The position numbers were made by a program, and so were the translations under genes. From Viola odorata (taxonomy: Eukaryota; Streptophyta; Magnoliopsida; Malpighiales; Violaceae): 64,000 bases of DNA. Shown piece after piece: positions 9,067 through 20,566 of the stretch. Position 1 is the stretch's first letter, and each line of letters starts with the position of its first letter. A model generated the notes under the pieces. That model did not search any database. It worked only from the letters and a program-made list of their open reading frames with translations, and was not told the DNA's origin. Where the stretch lies: assembly GCA_963691705.1 (NCBI GenBank), contig OY829542.1, positions 38,240,579 to 38,304,578 on the forward strand. Direction: 5' to 3'.

Positions 9067-11756
9067 TCATCTCTTATTTGGCATAGGACTTAACTAGCCG
9101 TTGTTGATCCTCGAAGACTTGAGTTAGGGTGATGCGATCCGGCCTCATTTTAATGAGTCAGATCGTGTCAATAGATCTAGCTTGAGTTACCCGGCAAAAC
9201 CCAATCAATTTTGAACAAGAAACACAAGAATCGGAGATGGATTAGAGAAGAAACGCAGTGGATTTTAGAGAAGGAAGAACAAAAATCTGGGAATTTAAGA
9301 GATGATTTGCAGTTAATAATCCAATCGGAAATGATCGATCAATAGACAAACATCTATATCAAATTATAATCAATCATCCATTCATAGGAATCCGGATATT
9401 CACTAAACACAATAATCCCAAAGTTCTATTCAATTGCAACAAGGACAAGTAGTTAAAGATTGAAGGTAAAAAGAATTTTACTTGCAATGAATCAAGGAGC
9501 CTCCTAATCTTGATCCTTACAAGGAGATTTCAAGGTGTTTAGAGGGAGGAGTACTCTCTAACTCATGCAATAAACACTCATAAAAAACTAACTATAGAAA
9601 ATGAAGTAGGAAGCTATTTATAGGAGCTTCAAAATTAGGTCTAAAATATAGTTTTGGATTTCTACCGAGGGGATAGCATGATCACGCCTAGCAGATAATG
9701 TGATCACGCCCAAAATAGAAGGTTTTTGCCAATCCGAGCACACGATAGCGTGATCACGCCTAGTAGATAATTTGATCACGCCAGCTGCTTCCAAAAATGC
9801 CAAACTTGGCTTTTCGCGAAGGAACTCGGCCACGCGGGTGCCCTCGGGTTGGCACAAATCTCGCCCACTTTTAGTAGCCCCGAGCATATCTCTCGGCCTT
9901 TGAATGTGTGCTCGTTCATCACCAAAGTGAAGCCATGCATGATCGTATTATAGGGTCAATGGGGCAAGTGTGAATTTCTTTCCATCCTTCACCAACTTAT
10001 AGTGATTGCTCCTTCTATCATGGCTAGATTGCATTGGAACGACATCACAAAGGATCTCATCCTCGTACTTGCCAATGGAGAAAGATATTAAGACTTTCCT
10101 AGTTACTTTTAACTCATTCCCGTCGGTCATCCATTGTAACAAGTAGGGCTTCGGATACTTCACGGTTGGCAGCCCTAACAATGTACTTGCACAATTGGTA
10201 CAACTCCCATTGTCAATGATCATAGAGCACAATTTTTGGGCAACCAAACAATGGGTGTGGAAAAGGTTTTCCCGTTGTTCCTCCTCACACACTTCGGCCT
10301 TGGTTTGGGCGCTTAGATTGCGGCTAATCACAAGTGCATACCCTTGCTCAACCGCTTGTATGTCATCATCCGAACCTCTCTCCTCTTCTTCTTCCTCCTT
10401 AAAACCATCCTCCTCAACCTCTTGGTCGTCATCCGAACCTAGGTCACCATTGTCCTTAATTAGCAATACTCACTTATTGGGGAATTCGTCTTGCCTATGT
10501 CCCCTTCCAGCGCACTTGAAGCATACTATATCCTTTGTAGGAATCCGGTTTGTTGTATTAAAAGAAGAGTTATTGTTGTTCACTTTGGGAGGTCCATTTG
10601 AACTCGGCTCACCCTTGGTGCCATAGTTATACGGCAACACCTTAGGTGTGAAATTCGCGCCCTTGGCGTCCTTGATCTAAGGCGTCTTCTTCCATACTGC
10701 AGACCTTATACTAACTGAAGTCAAACTTGTGTAAGTGGGGCTTGACTTCCTTTGTCTCTCTATCTTAATATCCATGTGTAACATTTCCTCCAAGGTATTA
10801 TAGTGGTTTAATTCTAACGCATTGGCTATCTCTCGGTTGAGTCCATTCAAGAACCTTGCCAGTGTGGCTTCCCTATCCTCAACCAGTTGCGCTCTAGCTA
10901 GTGCTATCTCCATCTCATTAAAATAATCTCCCACACTTCTACTCCCTTGTGTCATGGTTTGCAACCATTGGTGGAGGTCATGGTGGAAATAGGCGGGTAC
11001 AAAGCGTCGCTTCATGAAGGTTTTCATCTGTTCCCAAGTCCGATTTAGACCGGCACCAACTCTCATCCTAGTGGCAATCAATTGATCCCACAAATGACTG
11101 GCATAGCCACTAAACTCCACTAAAGCTAAATTAACTTTCTTGTCCTCAGAATAATTATGGCAAAGAAAAATTTCTTGAACCTTTCTTTCTCATACCAAGT
11201 AGGCATCCAGATCGTCCTTCCCCTCAAACGGCGGAATCTTCATCTTAATGCTTCCTATGTTGACATCAACCCTATCCTCAAACCTAGGCTGCCTCTCCTC
11301 AAATCTACCTCTTTGCTCATAAGAGAAAACCTCATCTTCGTGCTCATCATCCCATCGCGCATTATGTGTTGGTCGCTCAGGCGCTCCATTGCGTATGTTG
11401 GGGCCGCGCTGCTCGCGCCTAGGGTTTGCTCCATCGCCCCTTGGTATACGTTCACACCTTGGAGGCTCATCCTCCTCATCTTCTCCTTGAATCTCGATCA
11501 ACCCATATTGGAAACGCTGGTTATTCCTTTGTAGTGGAATTTCGGACACATGAGAGCCCGTGGCATGGTTATAGTCATGGGCAAAGTGTGTCATGGTGAC
11601 TCCACCCCCGGGACCTTCGGTGTGGGTTGAGACAACCCTCAACCGAGCATCCATCTCCTTAAGCTGGGCCATGATAGTGTTGAGGATTGTTTGGTCCTTC
11701 AGTCCTTGTACTTCATCTGAAGAATGGTTTGACATCCTGTAGTTCCTGAAACTCAC
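9067..11756 (-). pseudogene. Chromovirus-like gag and protease of element F
   Basis: On the minus strand, the gag N-terminal part lies at 11756-11190, with the first ATG after the leader at 11735. The gag core is at 11120-10677 (KRRFVPAYFHHDLHQWL, TQGSRSVGDYFNEMEIAL, REATLARFLNGLNREIANAL). A zinc knuckle follows at about 10535-10487: CFKCAGRGHRQDEF, where the last Cys is replaced by Phe. Then comes an acidic linker and the aspartic protease (IIDNGSCTNCASTLL, DNGS active site). The solo LTR at 9130-9950 interrupts the sequence just after KFTLAPL, and coding resumes in frame at 9129-9067. Breaks: a stop after the N-terminal part near 11190 and frame changes near 10677. RT and later domains were lost to the left. 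Confidence 0.85.
9130..9950 (-). mobile_element. Solo LTR of the B family in element F
   Basis: The 821-bp LTR begins TGATGCGATCC at 9130 (its 3' end on the minus strand) and ends at 9950. It is flanked by perfect TAGGG duplications at 9125-9129 and 9951-9955. Its outer sequences match the reverse complement of the LTRs of element B. It contains near-copies of the GGCGTGATCACGCC palindrome, for example 9747-9760. No internal sequence remains, so it is a solo LTR formed by LTR-LTR recombination. Confidence 0.93.
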
Positions 11757-12510
11757 AACACTAGTAAATGACGTAAAATTTCACTAATCCTAGCACTCCG
11801 TCACGTGTGTACTCTCATGTTTAAACTCTCTAATAAACTCACCAAAATTCACTCAAGTCTCTGCAATTGTTCCTGCGCAAACAATTAGTGACTTAGGAGT
11901 TCAAAAGAAAGCTTCCAAGAAGACACGCAATTACAACTAGCTTTAAAATAAGTTTTGATGTTGAATACTTGAGTAGTTGCAAAAGCAATCAACTAAAAAA
12001 ATACACAACTGGAGTAGAAAGTAGTAGTAGGAATCAAGAAAAAAACTCAAAGACTCGATAGAAGACTCAAAATCTTTCGCAAACCGTAAGTGTTGTGCGA
12101 GGTGTGCATTTTTTGAGTGTTGATTGTTCCTTCCGAGCCAACTTTTGATTCTAGTGTCCAAGTTGAGTGATTCGTTTTGCTTTGTAAAGCTAACACTTTG
12201 AAGTTTTTTGTATTTTGTTTTTTTAATATATATATATATATATATATATGGACTCTTGTTCTTTGAGCAAAACTTAAATAACAATTAAAATAAATGATAG
12301 AAACAACCTAAATTAATGACACAATAAATCGCACAACGATTTGCTTAATGACACACACACTTGAGCTAAACCCTAGCTCGACACAAGACACACAAGTAAC
12401 TAACACAAGCACGCAAGAAGATTGGTTTTAGAATGTAGTAGAAGAAGAGCCAATCTTATCAATGAAAACTTGAAACGTAAAAGGATAACTTACCAAAATT
12501 TTGAACGCCT
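11733..12510 (-). promoter_or_regulatory. Leader of element F
   Basis: Non-coding leader between PBS and gag. On the minus strand it holds ACACGTGACGGAGTGCTAGG (about 11813-11794) and a TTGTGAGTTTCAG acceptor at 11746-11758, just before the gag ATG at 11735. A perfect (AT)n run lies at 12226-12249. Confidence 0.6.
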
Positions 12511-12525
12511 TAAGCTCCGCTACCA
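12511..12525 (-). other. Primer-binding site of element F
   Basis: Minus-strand TGGTAGCGGAGCTTA lies two bases inside the LTR edge. It matches the tRNA-iMet-type PBS TGGTATCAGAGC at 10 of 12 positions. Confidence 0.7.
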
Positions 12526-12527
12526 AG

Positions 12528-13549
12528 TGATACGATCCTAGTTACATAGGATGCGCATTGCCATGATTTGATCTAGTTCAAGGATTGGATTTTGAGTACA
12601 GAATGATAGACTTAACAAGTACGAACTTAGACCTCTTAGCAACCTGTGCTAAGCAACCTAATCGATTTCAAGTGAGGGTTCTTGATCGAATACTAGACCT
12701 ATATTCAACATGTGAATATCAACCTATGGGAAACGAACAAGTGATGAACTTTTGGGTTTTACTTGCAATATAATTGAGCGTTCGGTCTCAATTAGGAACA
12801 AGGTACACGCATGAACAATTGAGATACTCTCTCAAAAGAAAAAGTCTTATTATTATCAAAATCATCCTAAGTTTTCACAAAGAAGCCAAGCGGCTCTTTA
12901 AATAGTCAAATAACTAGACCGAGTTATACCCTAACTAGGGTTACGCTAATCCTACTCGTGCAATAATAGAAACAACTTAACTAATTAAAAATAAATAAGT
13001 TTAGTTATGTCTTAAATAAATAAAAATGTCATTCACATGTGTAGACAGAAAGTTGGCTCGGAAGTCCTAATCGCATTCTGATTGCGCTCTCGATGTGCGC
13101 TTAGGATTAGACTCGAGCCCTTGATAATTCCCTTATGTGTTTGAGTTCAAACTTGGTCCAGTGATGCAGGACATCTTGAAAAATAATATCAATCACCAAA
13201 TTCCTGCATTACACCTTCCTATTCTGAAATGGCTTGGACAACCATGTTGGATGCACTAGGCGCGGCCATGAGTTGCGTCACAAGCCTTGGGGCTTTCTTC
13301 TCTAGCACAACCTCTTAAATGAGTGCCTCTCGCTCCAACTCCTTCTATATGAGTGAAGATAACTTAGCTTGAAGTTTTTTGGCCCTCGCACGGGTCATAG
13401 GTTCGATGGGCGGTAAGGGCACGACTGGTGCATGCGCATGCGACAAACTAGGATTTGTGACCGGTGCGTGCGCATGCAATGAATTAGGGTTTGCTATTGT
13501 GGTTGGTGCGTGCGGCTGCGATGCGCTAGTGTTGGTGCGATCCTCATCA
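12528..13549 (-). mobile_element. 5' LTR of element F
   Basis: This 1022-bp LTR has minus-strand termini TGATGAGGATCG (at 13549) and GGATCGTATCA (at 12528). Its U3 encodes a Pro/Ala/His-rich tail ending PPIEPMTRARAKKLQAKLSS (about 13440-13345), the part of pol that overlaps the LTR. A TATTTAAAG promoter near 12900 is followed at once by a GAGCCGCTTGGCTT hairpin (12882-12898). It is inserted in the protease-RT linker of element G; right flank ACAAC at 13550. Confidence 0.85.
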
Positions 13550-15104
13550 ACAACTCCCATGAAAAGAGTGAGCATGGGAAGAGAGAAAAATAGCCCGCAT
13601 GAAAAGAGTGAGCATGCAAAAATTAGCATTTATAAAACAAAAAGAGATGAAAAAAAAAGCAATTGAGTGTTTATGCCAAAGGGAGAGAAGTGAGGCAAGC
13701 ATTATGTATGCAAAAATTAAGTTTTGGCGCAAGCCGCCCCCTAATTTTGCTTTGCTTTAGGCCTTTATGCCTAACCCTCTTGGTATTTCTTCTGTTTTGC
13801 TGGAATTTAAAGATGTTTTCCTGAAAGAGATGCCCCATGGCTTGCCACCAATTCAAGGAATTGAACACCAAATTGATTTTGTGTCTGGTTCAATAATTCC
13901 TAACCGACCGGCCTACAGGAGCAACCCTGAGGAGACCAAAGAGATGCAGAGGCAAGTAGATGAGCTACTTAGTTGAGTTTATATGAGAGAGATCTTGTCT
14001 CCTTACGCGGTACCTGTGATCTTGGTGCCTAAGAAGGATGGGACTTGGCGCATGTGTGTTAACAGTCGAGCCGTCAATAAAATCATTGTAAAGTAGCGCC
14101 ACCCTATCCCTATATTAGATGACATGTTGGATGAGTTAATTGGTAGCCAAGTGTTTTCTAAGATTGATTTAATGAATAGGTATCACCAAATTCGCATGAA
14201 AAAAGGTGATGATTGGAAAACAGATTTTAAAACCAAGTATAGTTTATATGAGTGGATGGTTATGTCGTTTGGATTGACCAACGCCCTTAGCACCTTTATG
14301 AGGTTGATGAATCATGTTCTTAGATACTTTATTGGTAAATTTTTTGTGGTCTATTTTGATGACATTTTAATTTACAGCAAGTCCATTGATGAACATGTTT
14401 CGCACCTTAGGCTTGTTTTTACTATACTACGTGAACAAAAACTATATGCTAAGCTAAAAAATGTTCCTTTGCTTTGGAACAAGTTGGTTTTCTTAGTTTT
14501 ATTGTGAGTGTAGATGGTGTGAAGGTGGACGAGGAAAAGATCAAGGCGATCAAGGAGTGGCTGACTCCCAAGAGCGCGAGCGACGTGCGCTCATTCCATT
14601 GCTTGGAGAGCTTTTATAGGCGCTTTGTCAAGGATTTTAGCACCATTGTTGTCCCATCAAATAAACTAACTAAAAACAATGTGCCTTTAAGGTGGTAGTA
14701 GCAGCAAGAGGAAGCATTTTGCACGCTTAAGGAGAGGTTGTGCTCGACGCTTGTGTTAGCCCTACCGGACTTCGACAAGGTGTTTGAGGTAGAGTGCGAC
14801 ACAAGTGGGCTTGGGATAGGTGTTGTCCTAAAGAAAGAGAAGAGGCCCATTGCTTAGATATCCAAGCTATGACAAGGAGTTGTATGCCCTAGTGCGCGTG
14901 CTTAACGTTTGGCAATACTACTTGATGTCGCGCGAGTTTATTGTGCATACAGACCATTTGAGCTTGAAGTATCTCAAGGTGCAAGGCAAGTTGAACAAGC
15001 GCCATGCTACATGGATAGAGTTCATTGAATCGTTTCCCTACCATATCAAGTACAAATAGGGTAAGGAAAATATAGTGGCCAACGCACTATCTAGGAGTTA
15101 GCGA
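13550..15104 (+). pseudogene. Chromovirus-like RT and RNase H of element G
   Basis: After a short linker with two CATGAAAAGAGTGAGCATG repeats (13558, 13598), RT begins near 13767 with FKDVFLKEMPHGLPPI and GIEHQIDFVSGS. The palm motifs are [27 protein letters not shown] and the catalytic [11 protein letters not shown] (about 14345-14385). RNase H follows: [19 protein letters not shown] and [11 protein letters not shown]. Its last acidic residue is changed (VANALSR for VADALSR). Breaks are stops at about 13974 and 14094, a frameshift near 14460-14510 and others near 14698-14850. The gag-protease half was separated by element F. Confidence 0.88.
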
Positions 15105-16036
15105 TTGTGATGGGAAGTTCCTTAGTCACTTTTGAAGGATTTTATGGAAGAAGTTAGGTACAAAATTACTATTTTTGACATCTTGTCATCCACAAACCGA
15201 TAGACATAAGGAAGTGTTGAATAGGACACTTTGTTCTCTATTGCGCACCTTGGTTCGTAAGAATGTGTCAAATTGGGTTGAGTATTTGCCTTTTATTGAG
15301 TTTGAATACAACCGTTCTGTGCATTCTACTACACATTATTTGCCCTTTGAAATTGTGTATGGATTTAATCCGTTAACACCTTTGGATTTGACCCCTTTGG
15401 CTTTAAGTGAGATTTCTAGCATAGATGGCAGCAAGAAGGTCGTATTGGTCAAGAAGATCCATGAACAAGCCAAGTGCAATATCGAGCGGATGATTAAGAA
15501 GTTGGCGCATAAGAGAAACCAAGGAAGGACACTTGTTTTCTTTAATATAGGTGATTGGGTTTGGCTCCACTTGAAGAGGGAGCATTTCCCTAGCCAACTC
15601 CGGGGCAAGATGATGCCTAGAGGAGATGGCCCATTCCAAATCGTTGCCAAGATCAACAACAACGTCTACAAGCTTGATTTTCCAAGTGAGTATGCTTCGG
15701 TTAGTGCGATATTCAATGTATCTAACTTGACTTTGCTTGATGTAGGTGAGGATCATGATTCAAAGATGAATCCTTAAGAAGGGGGGAGAGAATGATGCAG
15801 ATCCAACCACATTGCACATGTACACCGTGCCATTGCCACCGATTGGCCCAGTGATGCGAGCCAAGGGCAAGGAGCTTCAAGGGAAGCAATCTCATCTTTT
15901 ATACAAGGAGCTTGAGCGGGAGACGCTGATCGAGGAGGTCGTTCTATGCGAGAAGGTCCTCCCGAGGCTAGTAACGTTGCTTTTAGATTCGCTGGACGCG
16001 CTAGGCAATATTGTCCAAGCCATTTTGGAGCAGTGA
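15105..16036 (+). pseudogene. Integrase of element G lacking zinc domain and first Asp
   Basis: The sequence jumps from the end of RNase H directly into the second half of the integrase core (KFLSHF, then LLFLTSCHPQTDR). About 600-700 bp encoding the HHCC domain and the first catalytic Asp are deleted. The catalytic Glu remains in KEVLNRTLCSLL. The C-terminal domain has GDWVWLHLKREHFPSQL and MPRGDGPFQIVAKINNN, then FNVSNLTLLDVGEDHDSKMNP. After a stop at 15775-15777 the frame runs on into the LTR with PLPPIGPVMRAKGKELQ and ends at 16036. The element cannot encode an active integrase. Confidence 0.87.
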
Positions 16037-16687
16037 GGTTCAGAATTGAGGATGTTAGCTCGCGTATGGACCAAGTTTGAAGCCATTCGCATGAGTGTAT
16101 CAAAGGATAGCCTAGGGTGACTTTATCACATATAGTGTGCGCGCCAAGCGCCATGAGACTTGAGGACTCGACCAAATCGTATAATGGCTAGTTTTAAACT
16201 TCTAGAACATTATTATTATATTTATACTTAGTTTGTTTAAGTTATTATAGTAATTGCTCGAGTAGGATTCTTGTTAGTTCTATTTCGAGTGGATTTAGGT
16301 ATTTGTATATATAGAGCCGCATTGGCTCATTGTAAAAGAACCTCTGATTGATTTGATGAATTAAGACGTTTTCTTTTTAGAGAGAGTATCTCTGTTGTTC
16401 AAGCGTGAACCTTGTTCCATCTTGAGTCCCGAAAGCTCGATTTGATTACAACTAAAACCCGAAGTTTCGAACCCTATTATTTGTTTCCATTAGGTTGATT
16501 AGCAGGGGTTGCTAATATGTCTAATATTCGATCAAGAACCTCACTTGAAATCGACTAGGTTGAGCATTGTAAGTCTTTGCTAGGTCTAGGCTCGTATTCG
16601 TGAGCATCCATCTTTCCGCATGAGTTCCAAACCCTTTAACACGGTCAAAATGAGTTAAATCGAACCTAGGCAACTAGGATCGTATGA
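15793..16687 (+). mobile_element. 3' LTR of element G
   Basis: The polypurine tract GAAGGGGGGAGAGAA (15778-15792) precedes TGATGCAGATCC. The 895-bp LTR ends GGATCGTATGA at 16687, with a mutated last CA. TATATATAG lies just before 16314, followed by the GAGCCGCATTGGCTC hairpin (16314-16328). No PBS follows, because the DNA to the right is the leader of element E into which G was inserted. Confidence 0.82.
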
Positions 16688-17368
16688 ACATGCACCAACC
16701 TTTTCCTTCTCCAAAGGTGCACATATGAGCTAGCCCAAATCGGCTTTTGCTTGTCTAGCCATTTAGGAAAAGTCTTAAAAACCCACTACCTCTACTACAT
16801 ACACCTTGATCCAAAATTCTCTTCATCTTTACACTAATTTTTACTCTTCAAACTCAAGTTGTTGTTGCCATATACTTGAAAATGAAATTAAAAAAAGAAA
16901 GATAAAAGGTTCTTTCAAGTATGACTTAGCATTGAGTTAGGTAATGTTTAAGGTGTTTTAAAGGAGTTTTAACTGTGTGTATTTCAGGGTGGTACCCAAA
17001 GTCAAACACCAACCTTTCACTGAAAGCCTTGTTTTTGTTGATTCCTAATATCTTCGTCTTTCTACTCTAGCTAATCTTTAAAGATTTTGTTCTTCCAAAA
17101 TTCTTTTTGTTTAGCATTTTTTTTTTCTTCCTAGTCGAGTTTTCCTTGATTTATTCTTTAAATATTTCTTCATTGAGTCACTTGTGTGGGTGATTGAGGA
17201 ATTGCCAATGAAAACATCAAGTGAAGCGAGTTAAGTGAATTTAGAGTATAGTAATTGTGAGGCATTGTACGAGCGGTGTGACATACACGAGTGCAAATAT
17301 TTATGTGAGGGGGTTTTCTTATCTAACCTTTTAAATTGCATGTGTTCATTTTCTTATAGGTTAATTTT
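16688..17368 (+). promoter_or_regulatory. Leader of host element E
   Basis: AT-rich non-coding leader resembling that of A and B. Near its end it has a TATGTGAGGGGGT motif (about 17300), a branch-point-like CTAAC (about 17334) and a CATTTTCTTATAG acceptor ending at 17359, ten bases before the ATG at 17369. The 5' LTR and PBS of E are not in the window; element G sits at the left edge. Confidence 0.55.
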
Positions 17369-17848
17369 ATGACGCCATGCCACAAGAGAGTGTAATGGGT
17401 GGCCATGAGGTAGAGTCCGATGAGAGAGCCACGAACATGGCCAAAATCAAATCTATGGCATTGGAGTTGAAATCCACTCAATAAGAGCTCCAAAAGGTAC
17501 ACCTAGACCAAGAGAAGGAAAGGCAACCCAAGCACACGCCTAGCCTGAGCTTGACCTACACGGCATATACCAAGGCGTCGGAGTGTGATATGAGGAGAGT
17601 CCATCTTAATAAAGATATGGTCACCAACGACACCAAGGATGAGGGCCACCAGAGCGAAAAAAAAAGTCGAGGGCACTAAGGCACGGTGGGAACATCCCAA
17701 GGCCAAATGCGCCAAAACCCAAGGGCATGCGCACGCCGAGAGCTCCGCCTTCCATGAGCTCAATCCTAAAAAAGCTGATGTGAGGCATCTCCAAGCGCAA
17801 GTCTTTGGGTCCAAACACCACCATTTAGGTGTTGAAGAGATCACTAGG
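17369..17848 (+). pseudogene. gag N-terminal piece of element E
   Basis: After the ATG the text is Lys/Glu/Gln-rich (ELKSTQ, stop, ELQKVHLDQEKERQPK), as in gag N-termini of this group, with a frameshift into the frame of 17639-17848 (KAKCAKTQGHAHAESSAF). It ends at the CTAGG duplication of element H. The same frame continues on the far side of H and C at 38641, so this is one gag gene split by two large insertions. I see no domain beyond general gag-like composition. Confidence 0.6.
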
Positions 17849-18641
17849 TGATGCGGCCCAAGACAAGTCTGGACGTGATCACGCTGAGGCTGGGCGTGAT
17901 CACGCCAAAAATAGAAGCAACTACAATTTGACAGATGGGTCTCAGCGTGATGACGCCCATTCTTAGCGTGATGATACCGAAAACATAATAGTGTATGTAG
18001 CGGAACTAAGCGACGGCGTTATCACGCCCATCATGACGTAATGACGCCATGACCATGGCGTAATGACACCCGAAATAACGCAAGGTGATGGTGCAAGCTG
18101 CTCGACGTGATCACGCCAACGAGGACCAAATTTCGTCAAAAACTGGAAACTTTCGGATTTTCTATTTTTAATTAGCTATTTTATTAATTAATTAAATTAG
18201 TTTGGATTTATTTTAATTAATTAATTAGAAGTTCTATTAGGAGAAGGTTTCCTATTATAAGGATTTAGGGTTTCTCCTACTTAAAGGAGCCACCCCTTTC
18301 ATTATCAGAAAAGTTATTTTCACTCAATTAAATTCAGAGAGGATTTTCTCAATTGTTTACGTGTGAACCTTATTGCTTCTTCAGTCTGAATGCTTAAGTC
18401 GATTTGCAAGTAAAACACCGAGAGCTCAACCCCCTATTGTTTCATTTCATCCTAGGTTGGTATTCATAAGTTGAATATAGGGTTCGGGATCCAAGTCAAG
18501 AACCTCAATTGTTGCTTAGCACAGGTAGCTAGGAGGGTTGAGCACTCAACAGAGTTATTTTATTCCGCATTCAAAAATCCAATCCTTCGAAATAGATCAG
18601 AAAGTACTCATTATGCATCTTACACAACTAGGATCATATCA
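17849..18641 (+). mobile_element. LTR 1 of H with PBS
   Basis: 793 bp, from TGATGCGGCCC to GGATCATATCA. U3 carries the perfect palindrome GGCGTGATCACGCC at 17893-17906 and several TGATGACG/TAATGACG variants. The promoter region is near 18275 (TACTTAAAGGAGCC). The PBS TGGTAGCGGAGCTC follows at 18644-18657. Confidence 0.88.
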
Positions 18642-18790
18642 GTTGGTAGCGGAGCTCAAGGCATTCAAGGTTTGGTATTTATCTTTTAATTTTCAGTTTT
18701 CTTTGTTAAAATTGGTTCTTCTTCTATCCCGTTCTATAACCAATCTTCTTGTGTACTTGTGTTAGTTATTTGTGTGTCGAGTCGATCTAG

Positions 18791-20491
18791 ATGCAGTTTT
18801 CCAATAAGGACACCGCGAGTAAGGTTGATATGTTGTCCGCAAGAGAAGGGACAAACATTCCCAGCTTTTCCCAAGTTCTCAATCCGGAAAACGCGAAACA
18901 TTTATATGATAGTGATCCACCGAGGGGAGAAGAAGGAAAGGGTTTATTTGGAGGATTACCCAAGGGATATGTTGGCGGGGGAGAAGAGGGAAGAAGGTTT
19001 GTGACTGGCCCCATTGAAGGCGGCGAGAATGTGCCAATTACACCTAGACGTGAGGCCTATATGCATGCCGCACGGACTTAACGCCAAACGCATCACGCGC
19101 CGTTGTATGAGGAGCGTAAGTGAGCTTATGAGCAGCAGCTTACGGTTGAAGAGAGAGTTGACTCTAATCTCGAGAGTATTAAGATGAAGATTCCATCTTT
19201 TGAGGGAAAGTATGATCCCGATGCTTACTTTGCGTGAGAGAGAAAAATTGCGTAATTTTTTCTCTATCACAACTACTTCGAGGATAAGAAGGTCAAGATG
19301 GCAGTAGTGGAATTTAAGGATTATACGGTTCATTGGTGGGATCAGGTCAATAGTGATCGGATAAGACTTGAGGCTAGACTGGTTCGGAGTTGGGAAGAGA
19401 TGAAAACACTAATGAAGCGACGTTTTGTTCCTAGCTATTTCACCTGTGACCTTCATCAAAGGTTACAGACCATGACACAAGGGAGTAAGAGCGTCAGTGA
19501 ATATTTTAATGAGATGGAGATGGCGTTAGCTAGAGCGCGAGTGGTTGAGGATAGAGAGGCGACGATGGCAAGGTTCCTTAATGGCCTTAACCAGGAGATA
19601 GCTAGCGCGTTGGAGCTAACGCATTATATGGATTTGCAAGAGATGTTACACATGGCTATCAAGATTGAGTGAGAGAGGAAGACTAAGGTTCCTTATACTA
19701 CTTCAGTTTCTACAAAGACACTACCGTAGGAGAAGACGTTTCGGGGAAAGAGTGATCCAGTTGCGCCAATTCCACCTAAGGTTTTGCCACATACCTACGG
19801 TAATAAGAGCAATAACCCTTCATCTAATTCGGATAATAAGGTACATACAAGGGATATTGTGTGTTTTAAGTGTTCAGGTTGAGGCCACATGAAGTCTGAG
19901 TGTACTAATAAGCGTGTCTTGATTATTCGGGACAATGGTTACATGGACTCGGATGACGAACGTACAAGTGAAGAGGCGGAGGATGTGGAGGAAGAATTTG
20001 ACAGTGAATCGGGAGGGATTGACACAAACAAGTATAGATTAACACTCATTATTAAGCGCAATCTTAACGCTCAAGTCAAACGCGAAGTATGTGAGGAGGG
20101 GCAGCGGGAAAACTTATTTTATACACGTTACTTGATTGAGGAGCGAAGGTGTTCATTGGTAATTGACAATGGGAGTTGCACAAACTGTGTAGGCACGTTG
20201 TTGGTTCACAAGTTGGGTTTGCCGATGGCAAAGCACCCAAAATCGTATTCGCTACAGTGGTTGAACGAAGGCAGCGAAATTAAGGTAATCAAGCAAGTAT
20301 TAATTTCATGCTCCATTGGGAAGTATAGAGACGAGATCCTTTCTGACGTCGTACCAATGCATACAAGTCATCTTTTAGTTGGTCGACCGTGGCACTATGA
20401 TAGGAATGCCAAATATGAAGGAAGGAGCAATTGGTATACGTTGGAGAAGGATAGAGTAATGTTTACTCTTGCACCCTTAAAGCCAAATTAA
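18791..20491 (+). pseudogene. gag and protease of element H
   Basis: The gag N-terminal piece (18791-19081) is truncated at the start by a leader deletion. The gag core (19298-19672) has WWDQVNSDRIRLEARL, LMKRRFVPSYFTCDLHQRL, TQGSKSVSEYFNEMEMAL and REATMARFLNGLNQEI. The zinc knuckle CFKCSG-stop-GHMKSEC (about 19860-19905) carries a TGA in place of the usual Arg. The aspartic protease (19889-20491) has LVIDNGSCTNCVGTLLVHKLGL with a DNGS active site and LLVGRPWHYD. The gag sequence matches that of element F closely, so H is derived from the F/G/C lineage. Other stops are near 19081, 19117, 19236 and 19670. Confidence 0.87.
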
Positions 20492-20566
20492 GTTATGTAA
20501 GATGAGAGATGGTTAGCAAGGTCTCATGTTGATTATGAGAATTCAAAAAAACTTGAAAAGAAAAAG

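Noticed and set aside
12226..12249. (AT)n as a regulatory element.
   Set aside because: A simple microsatellite inside the leader of F; no counterpart in other copies.
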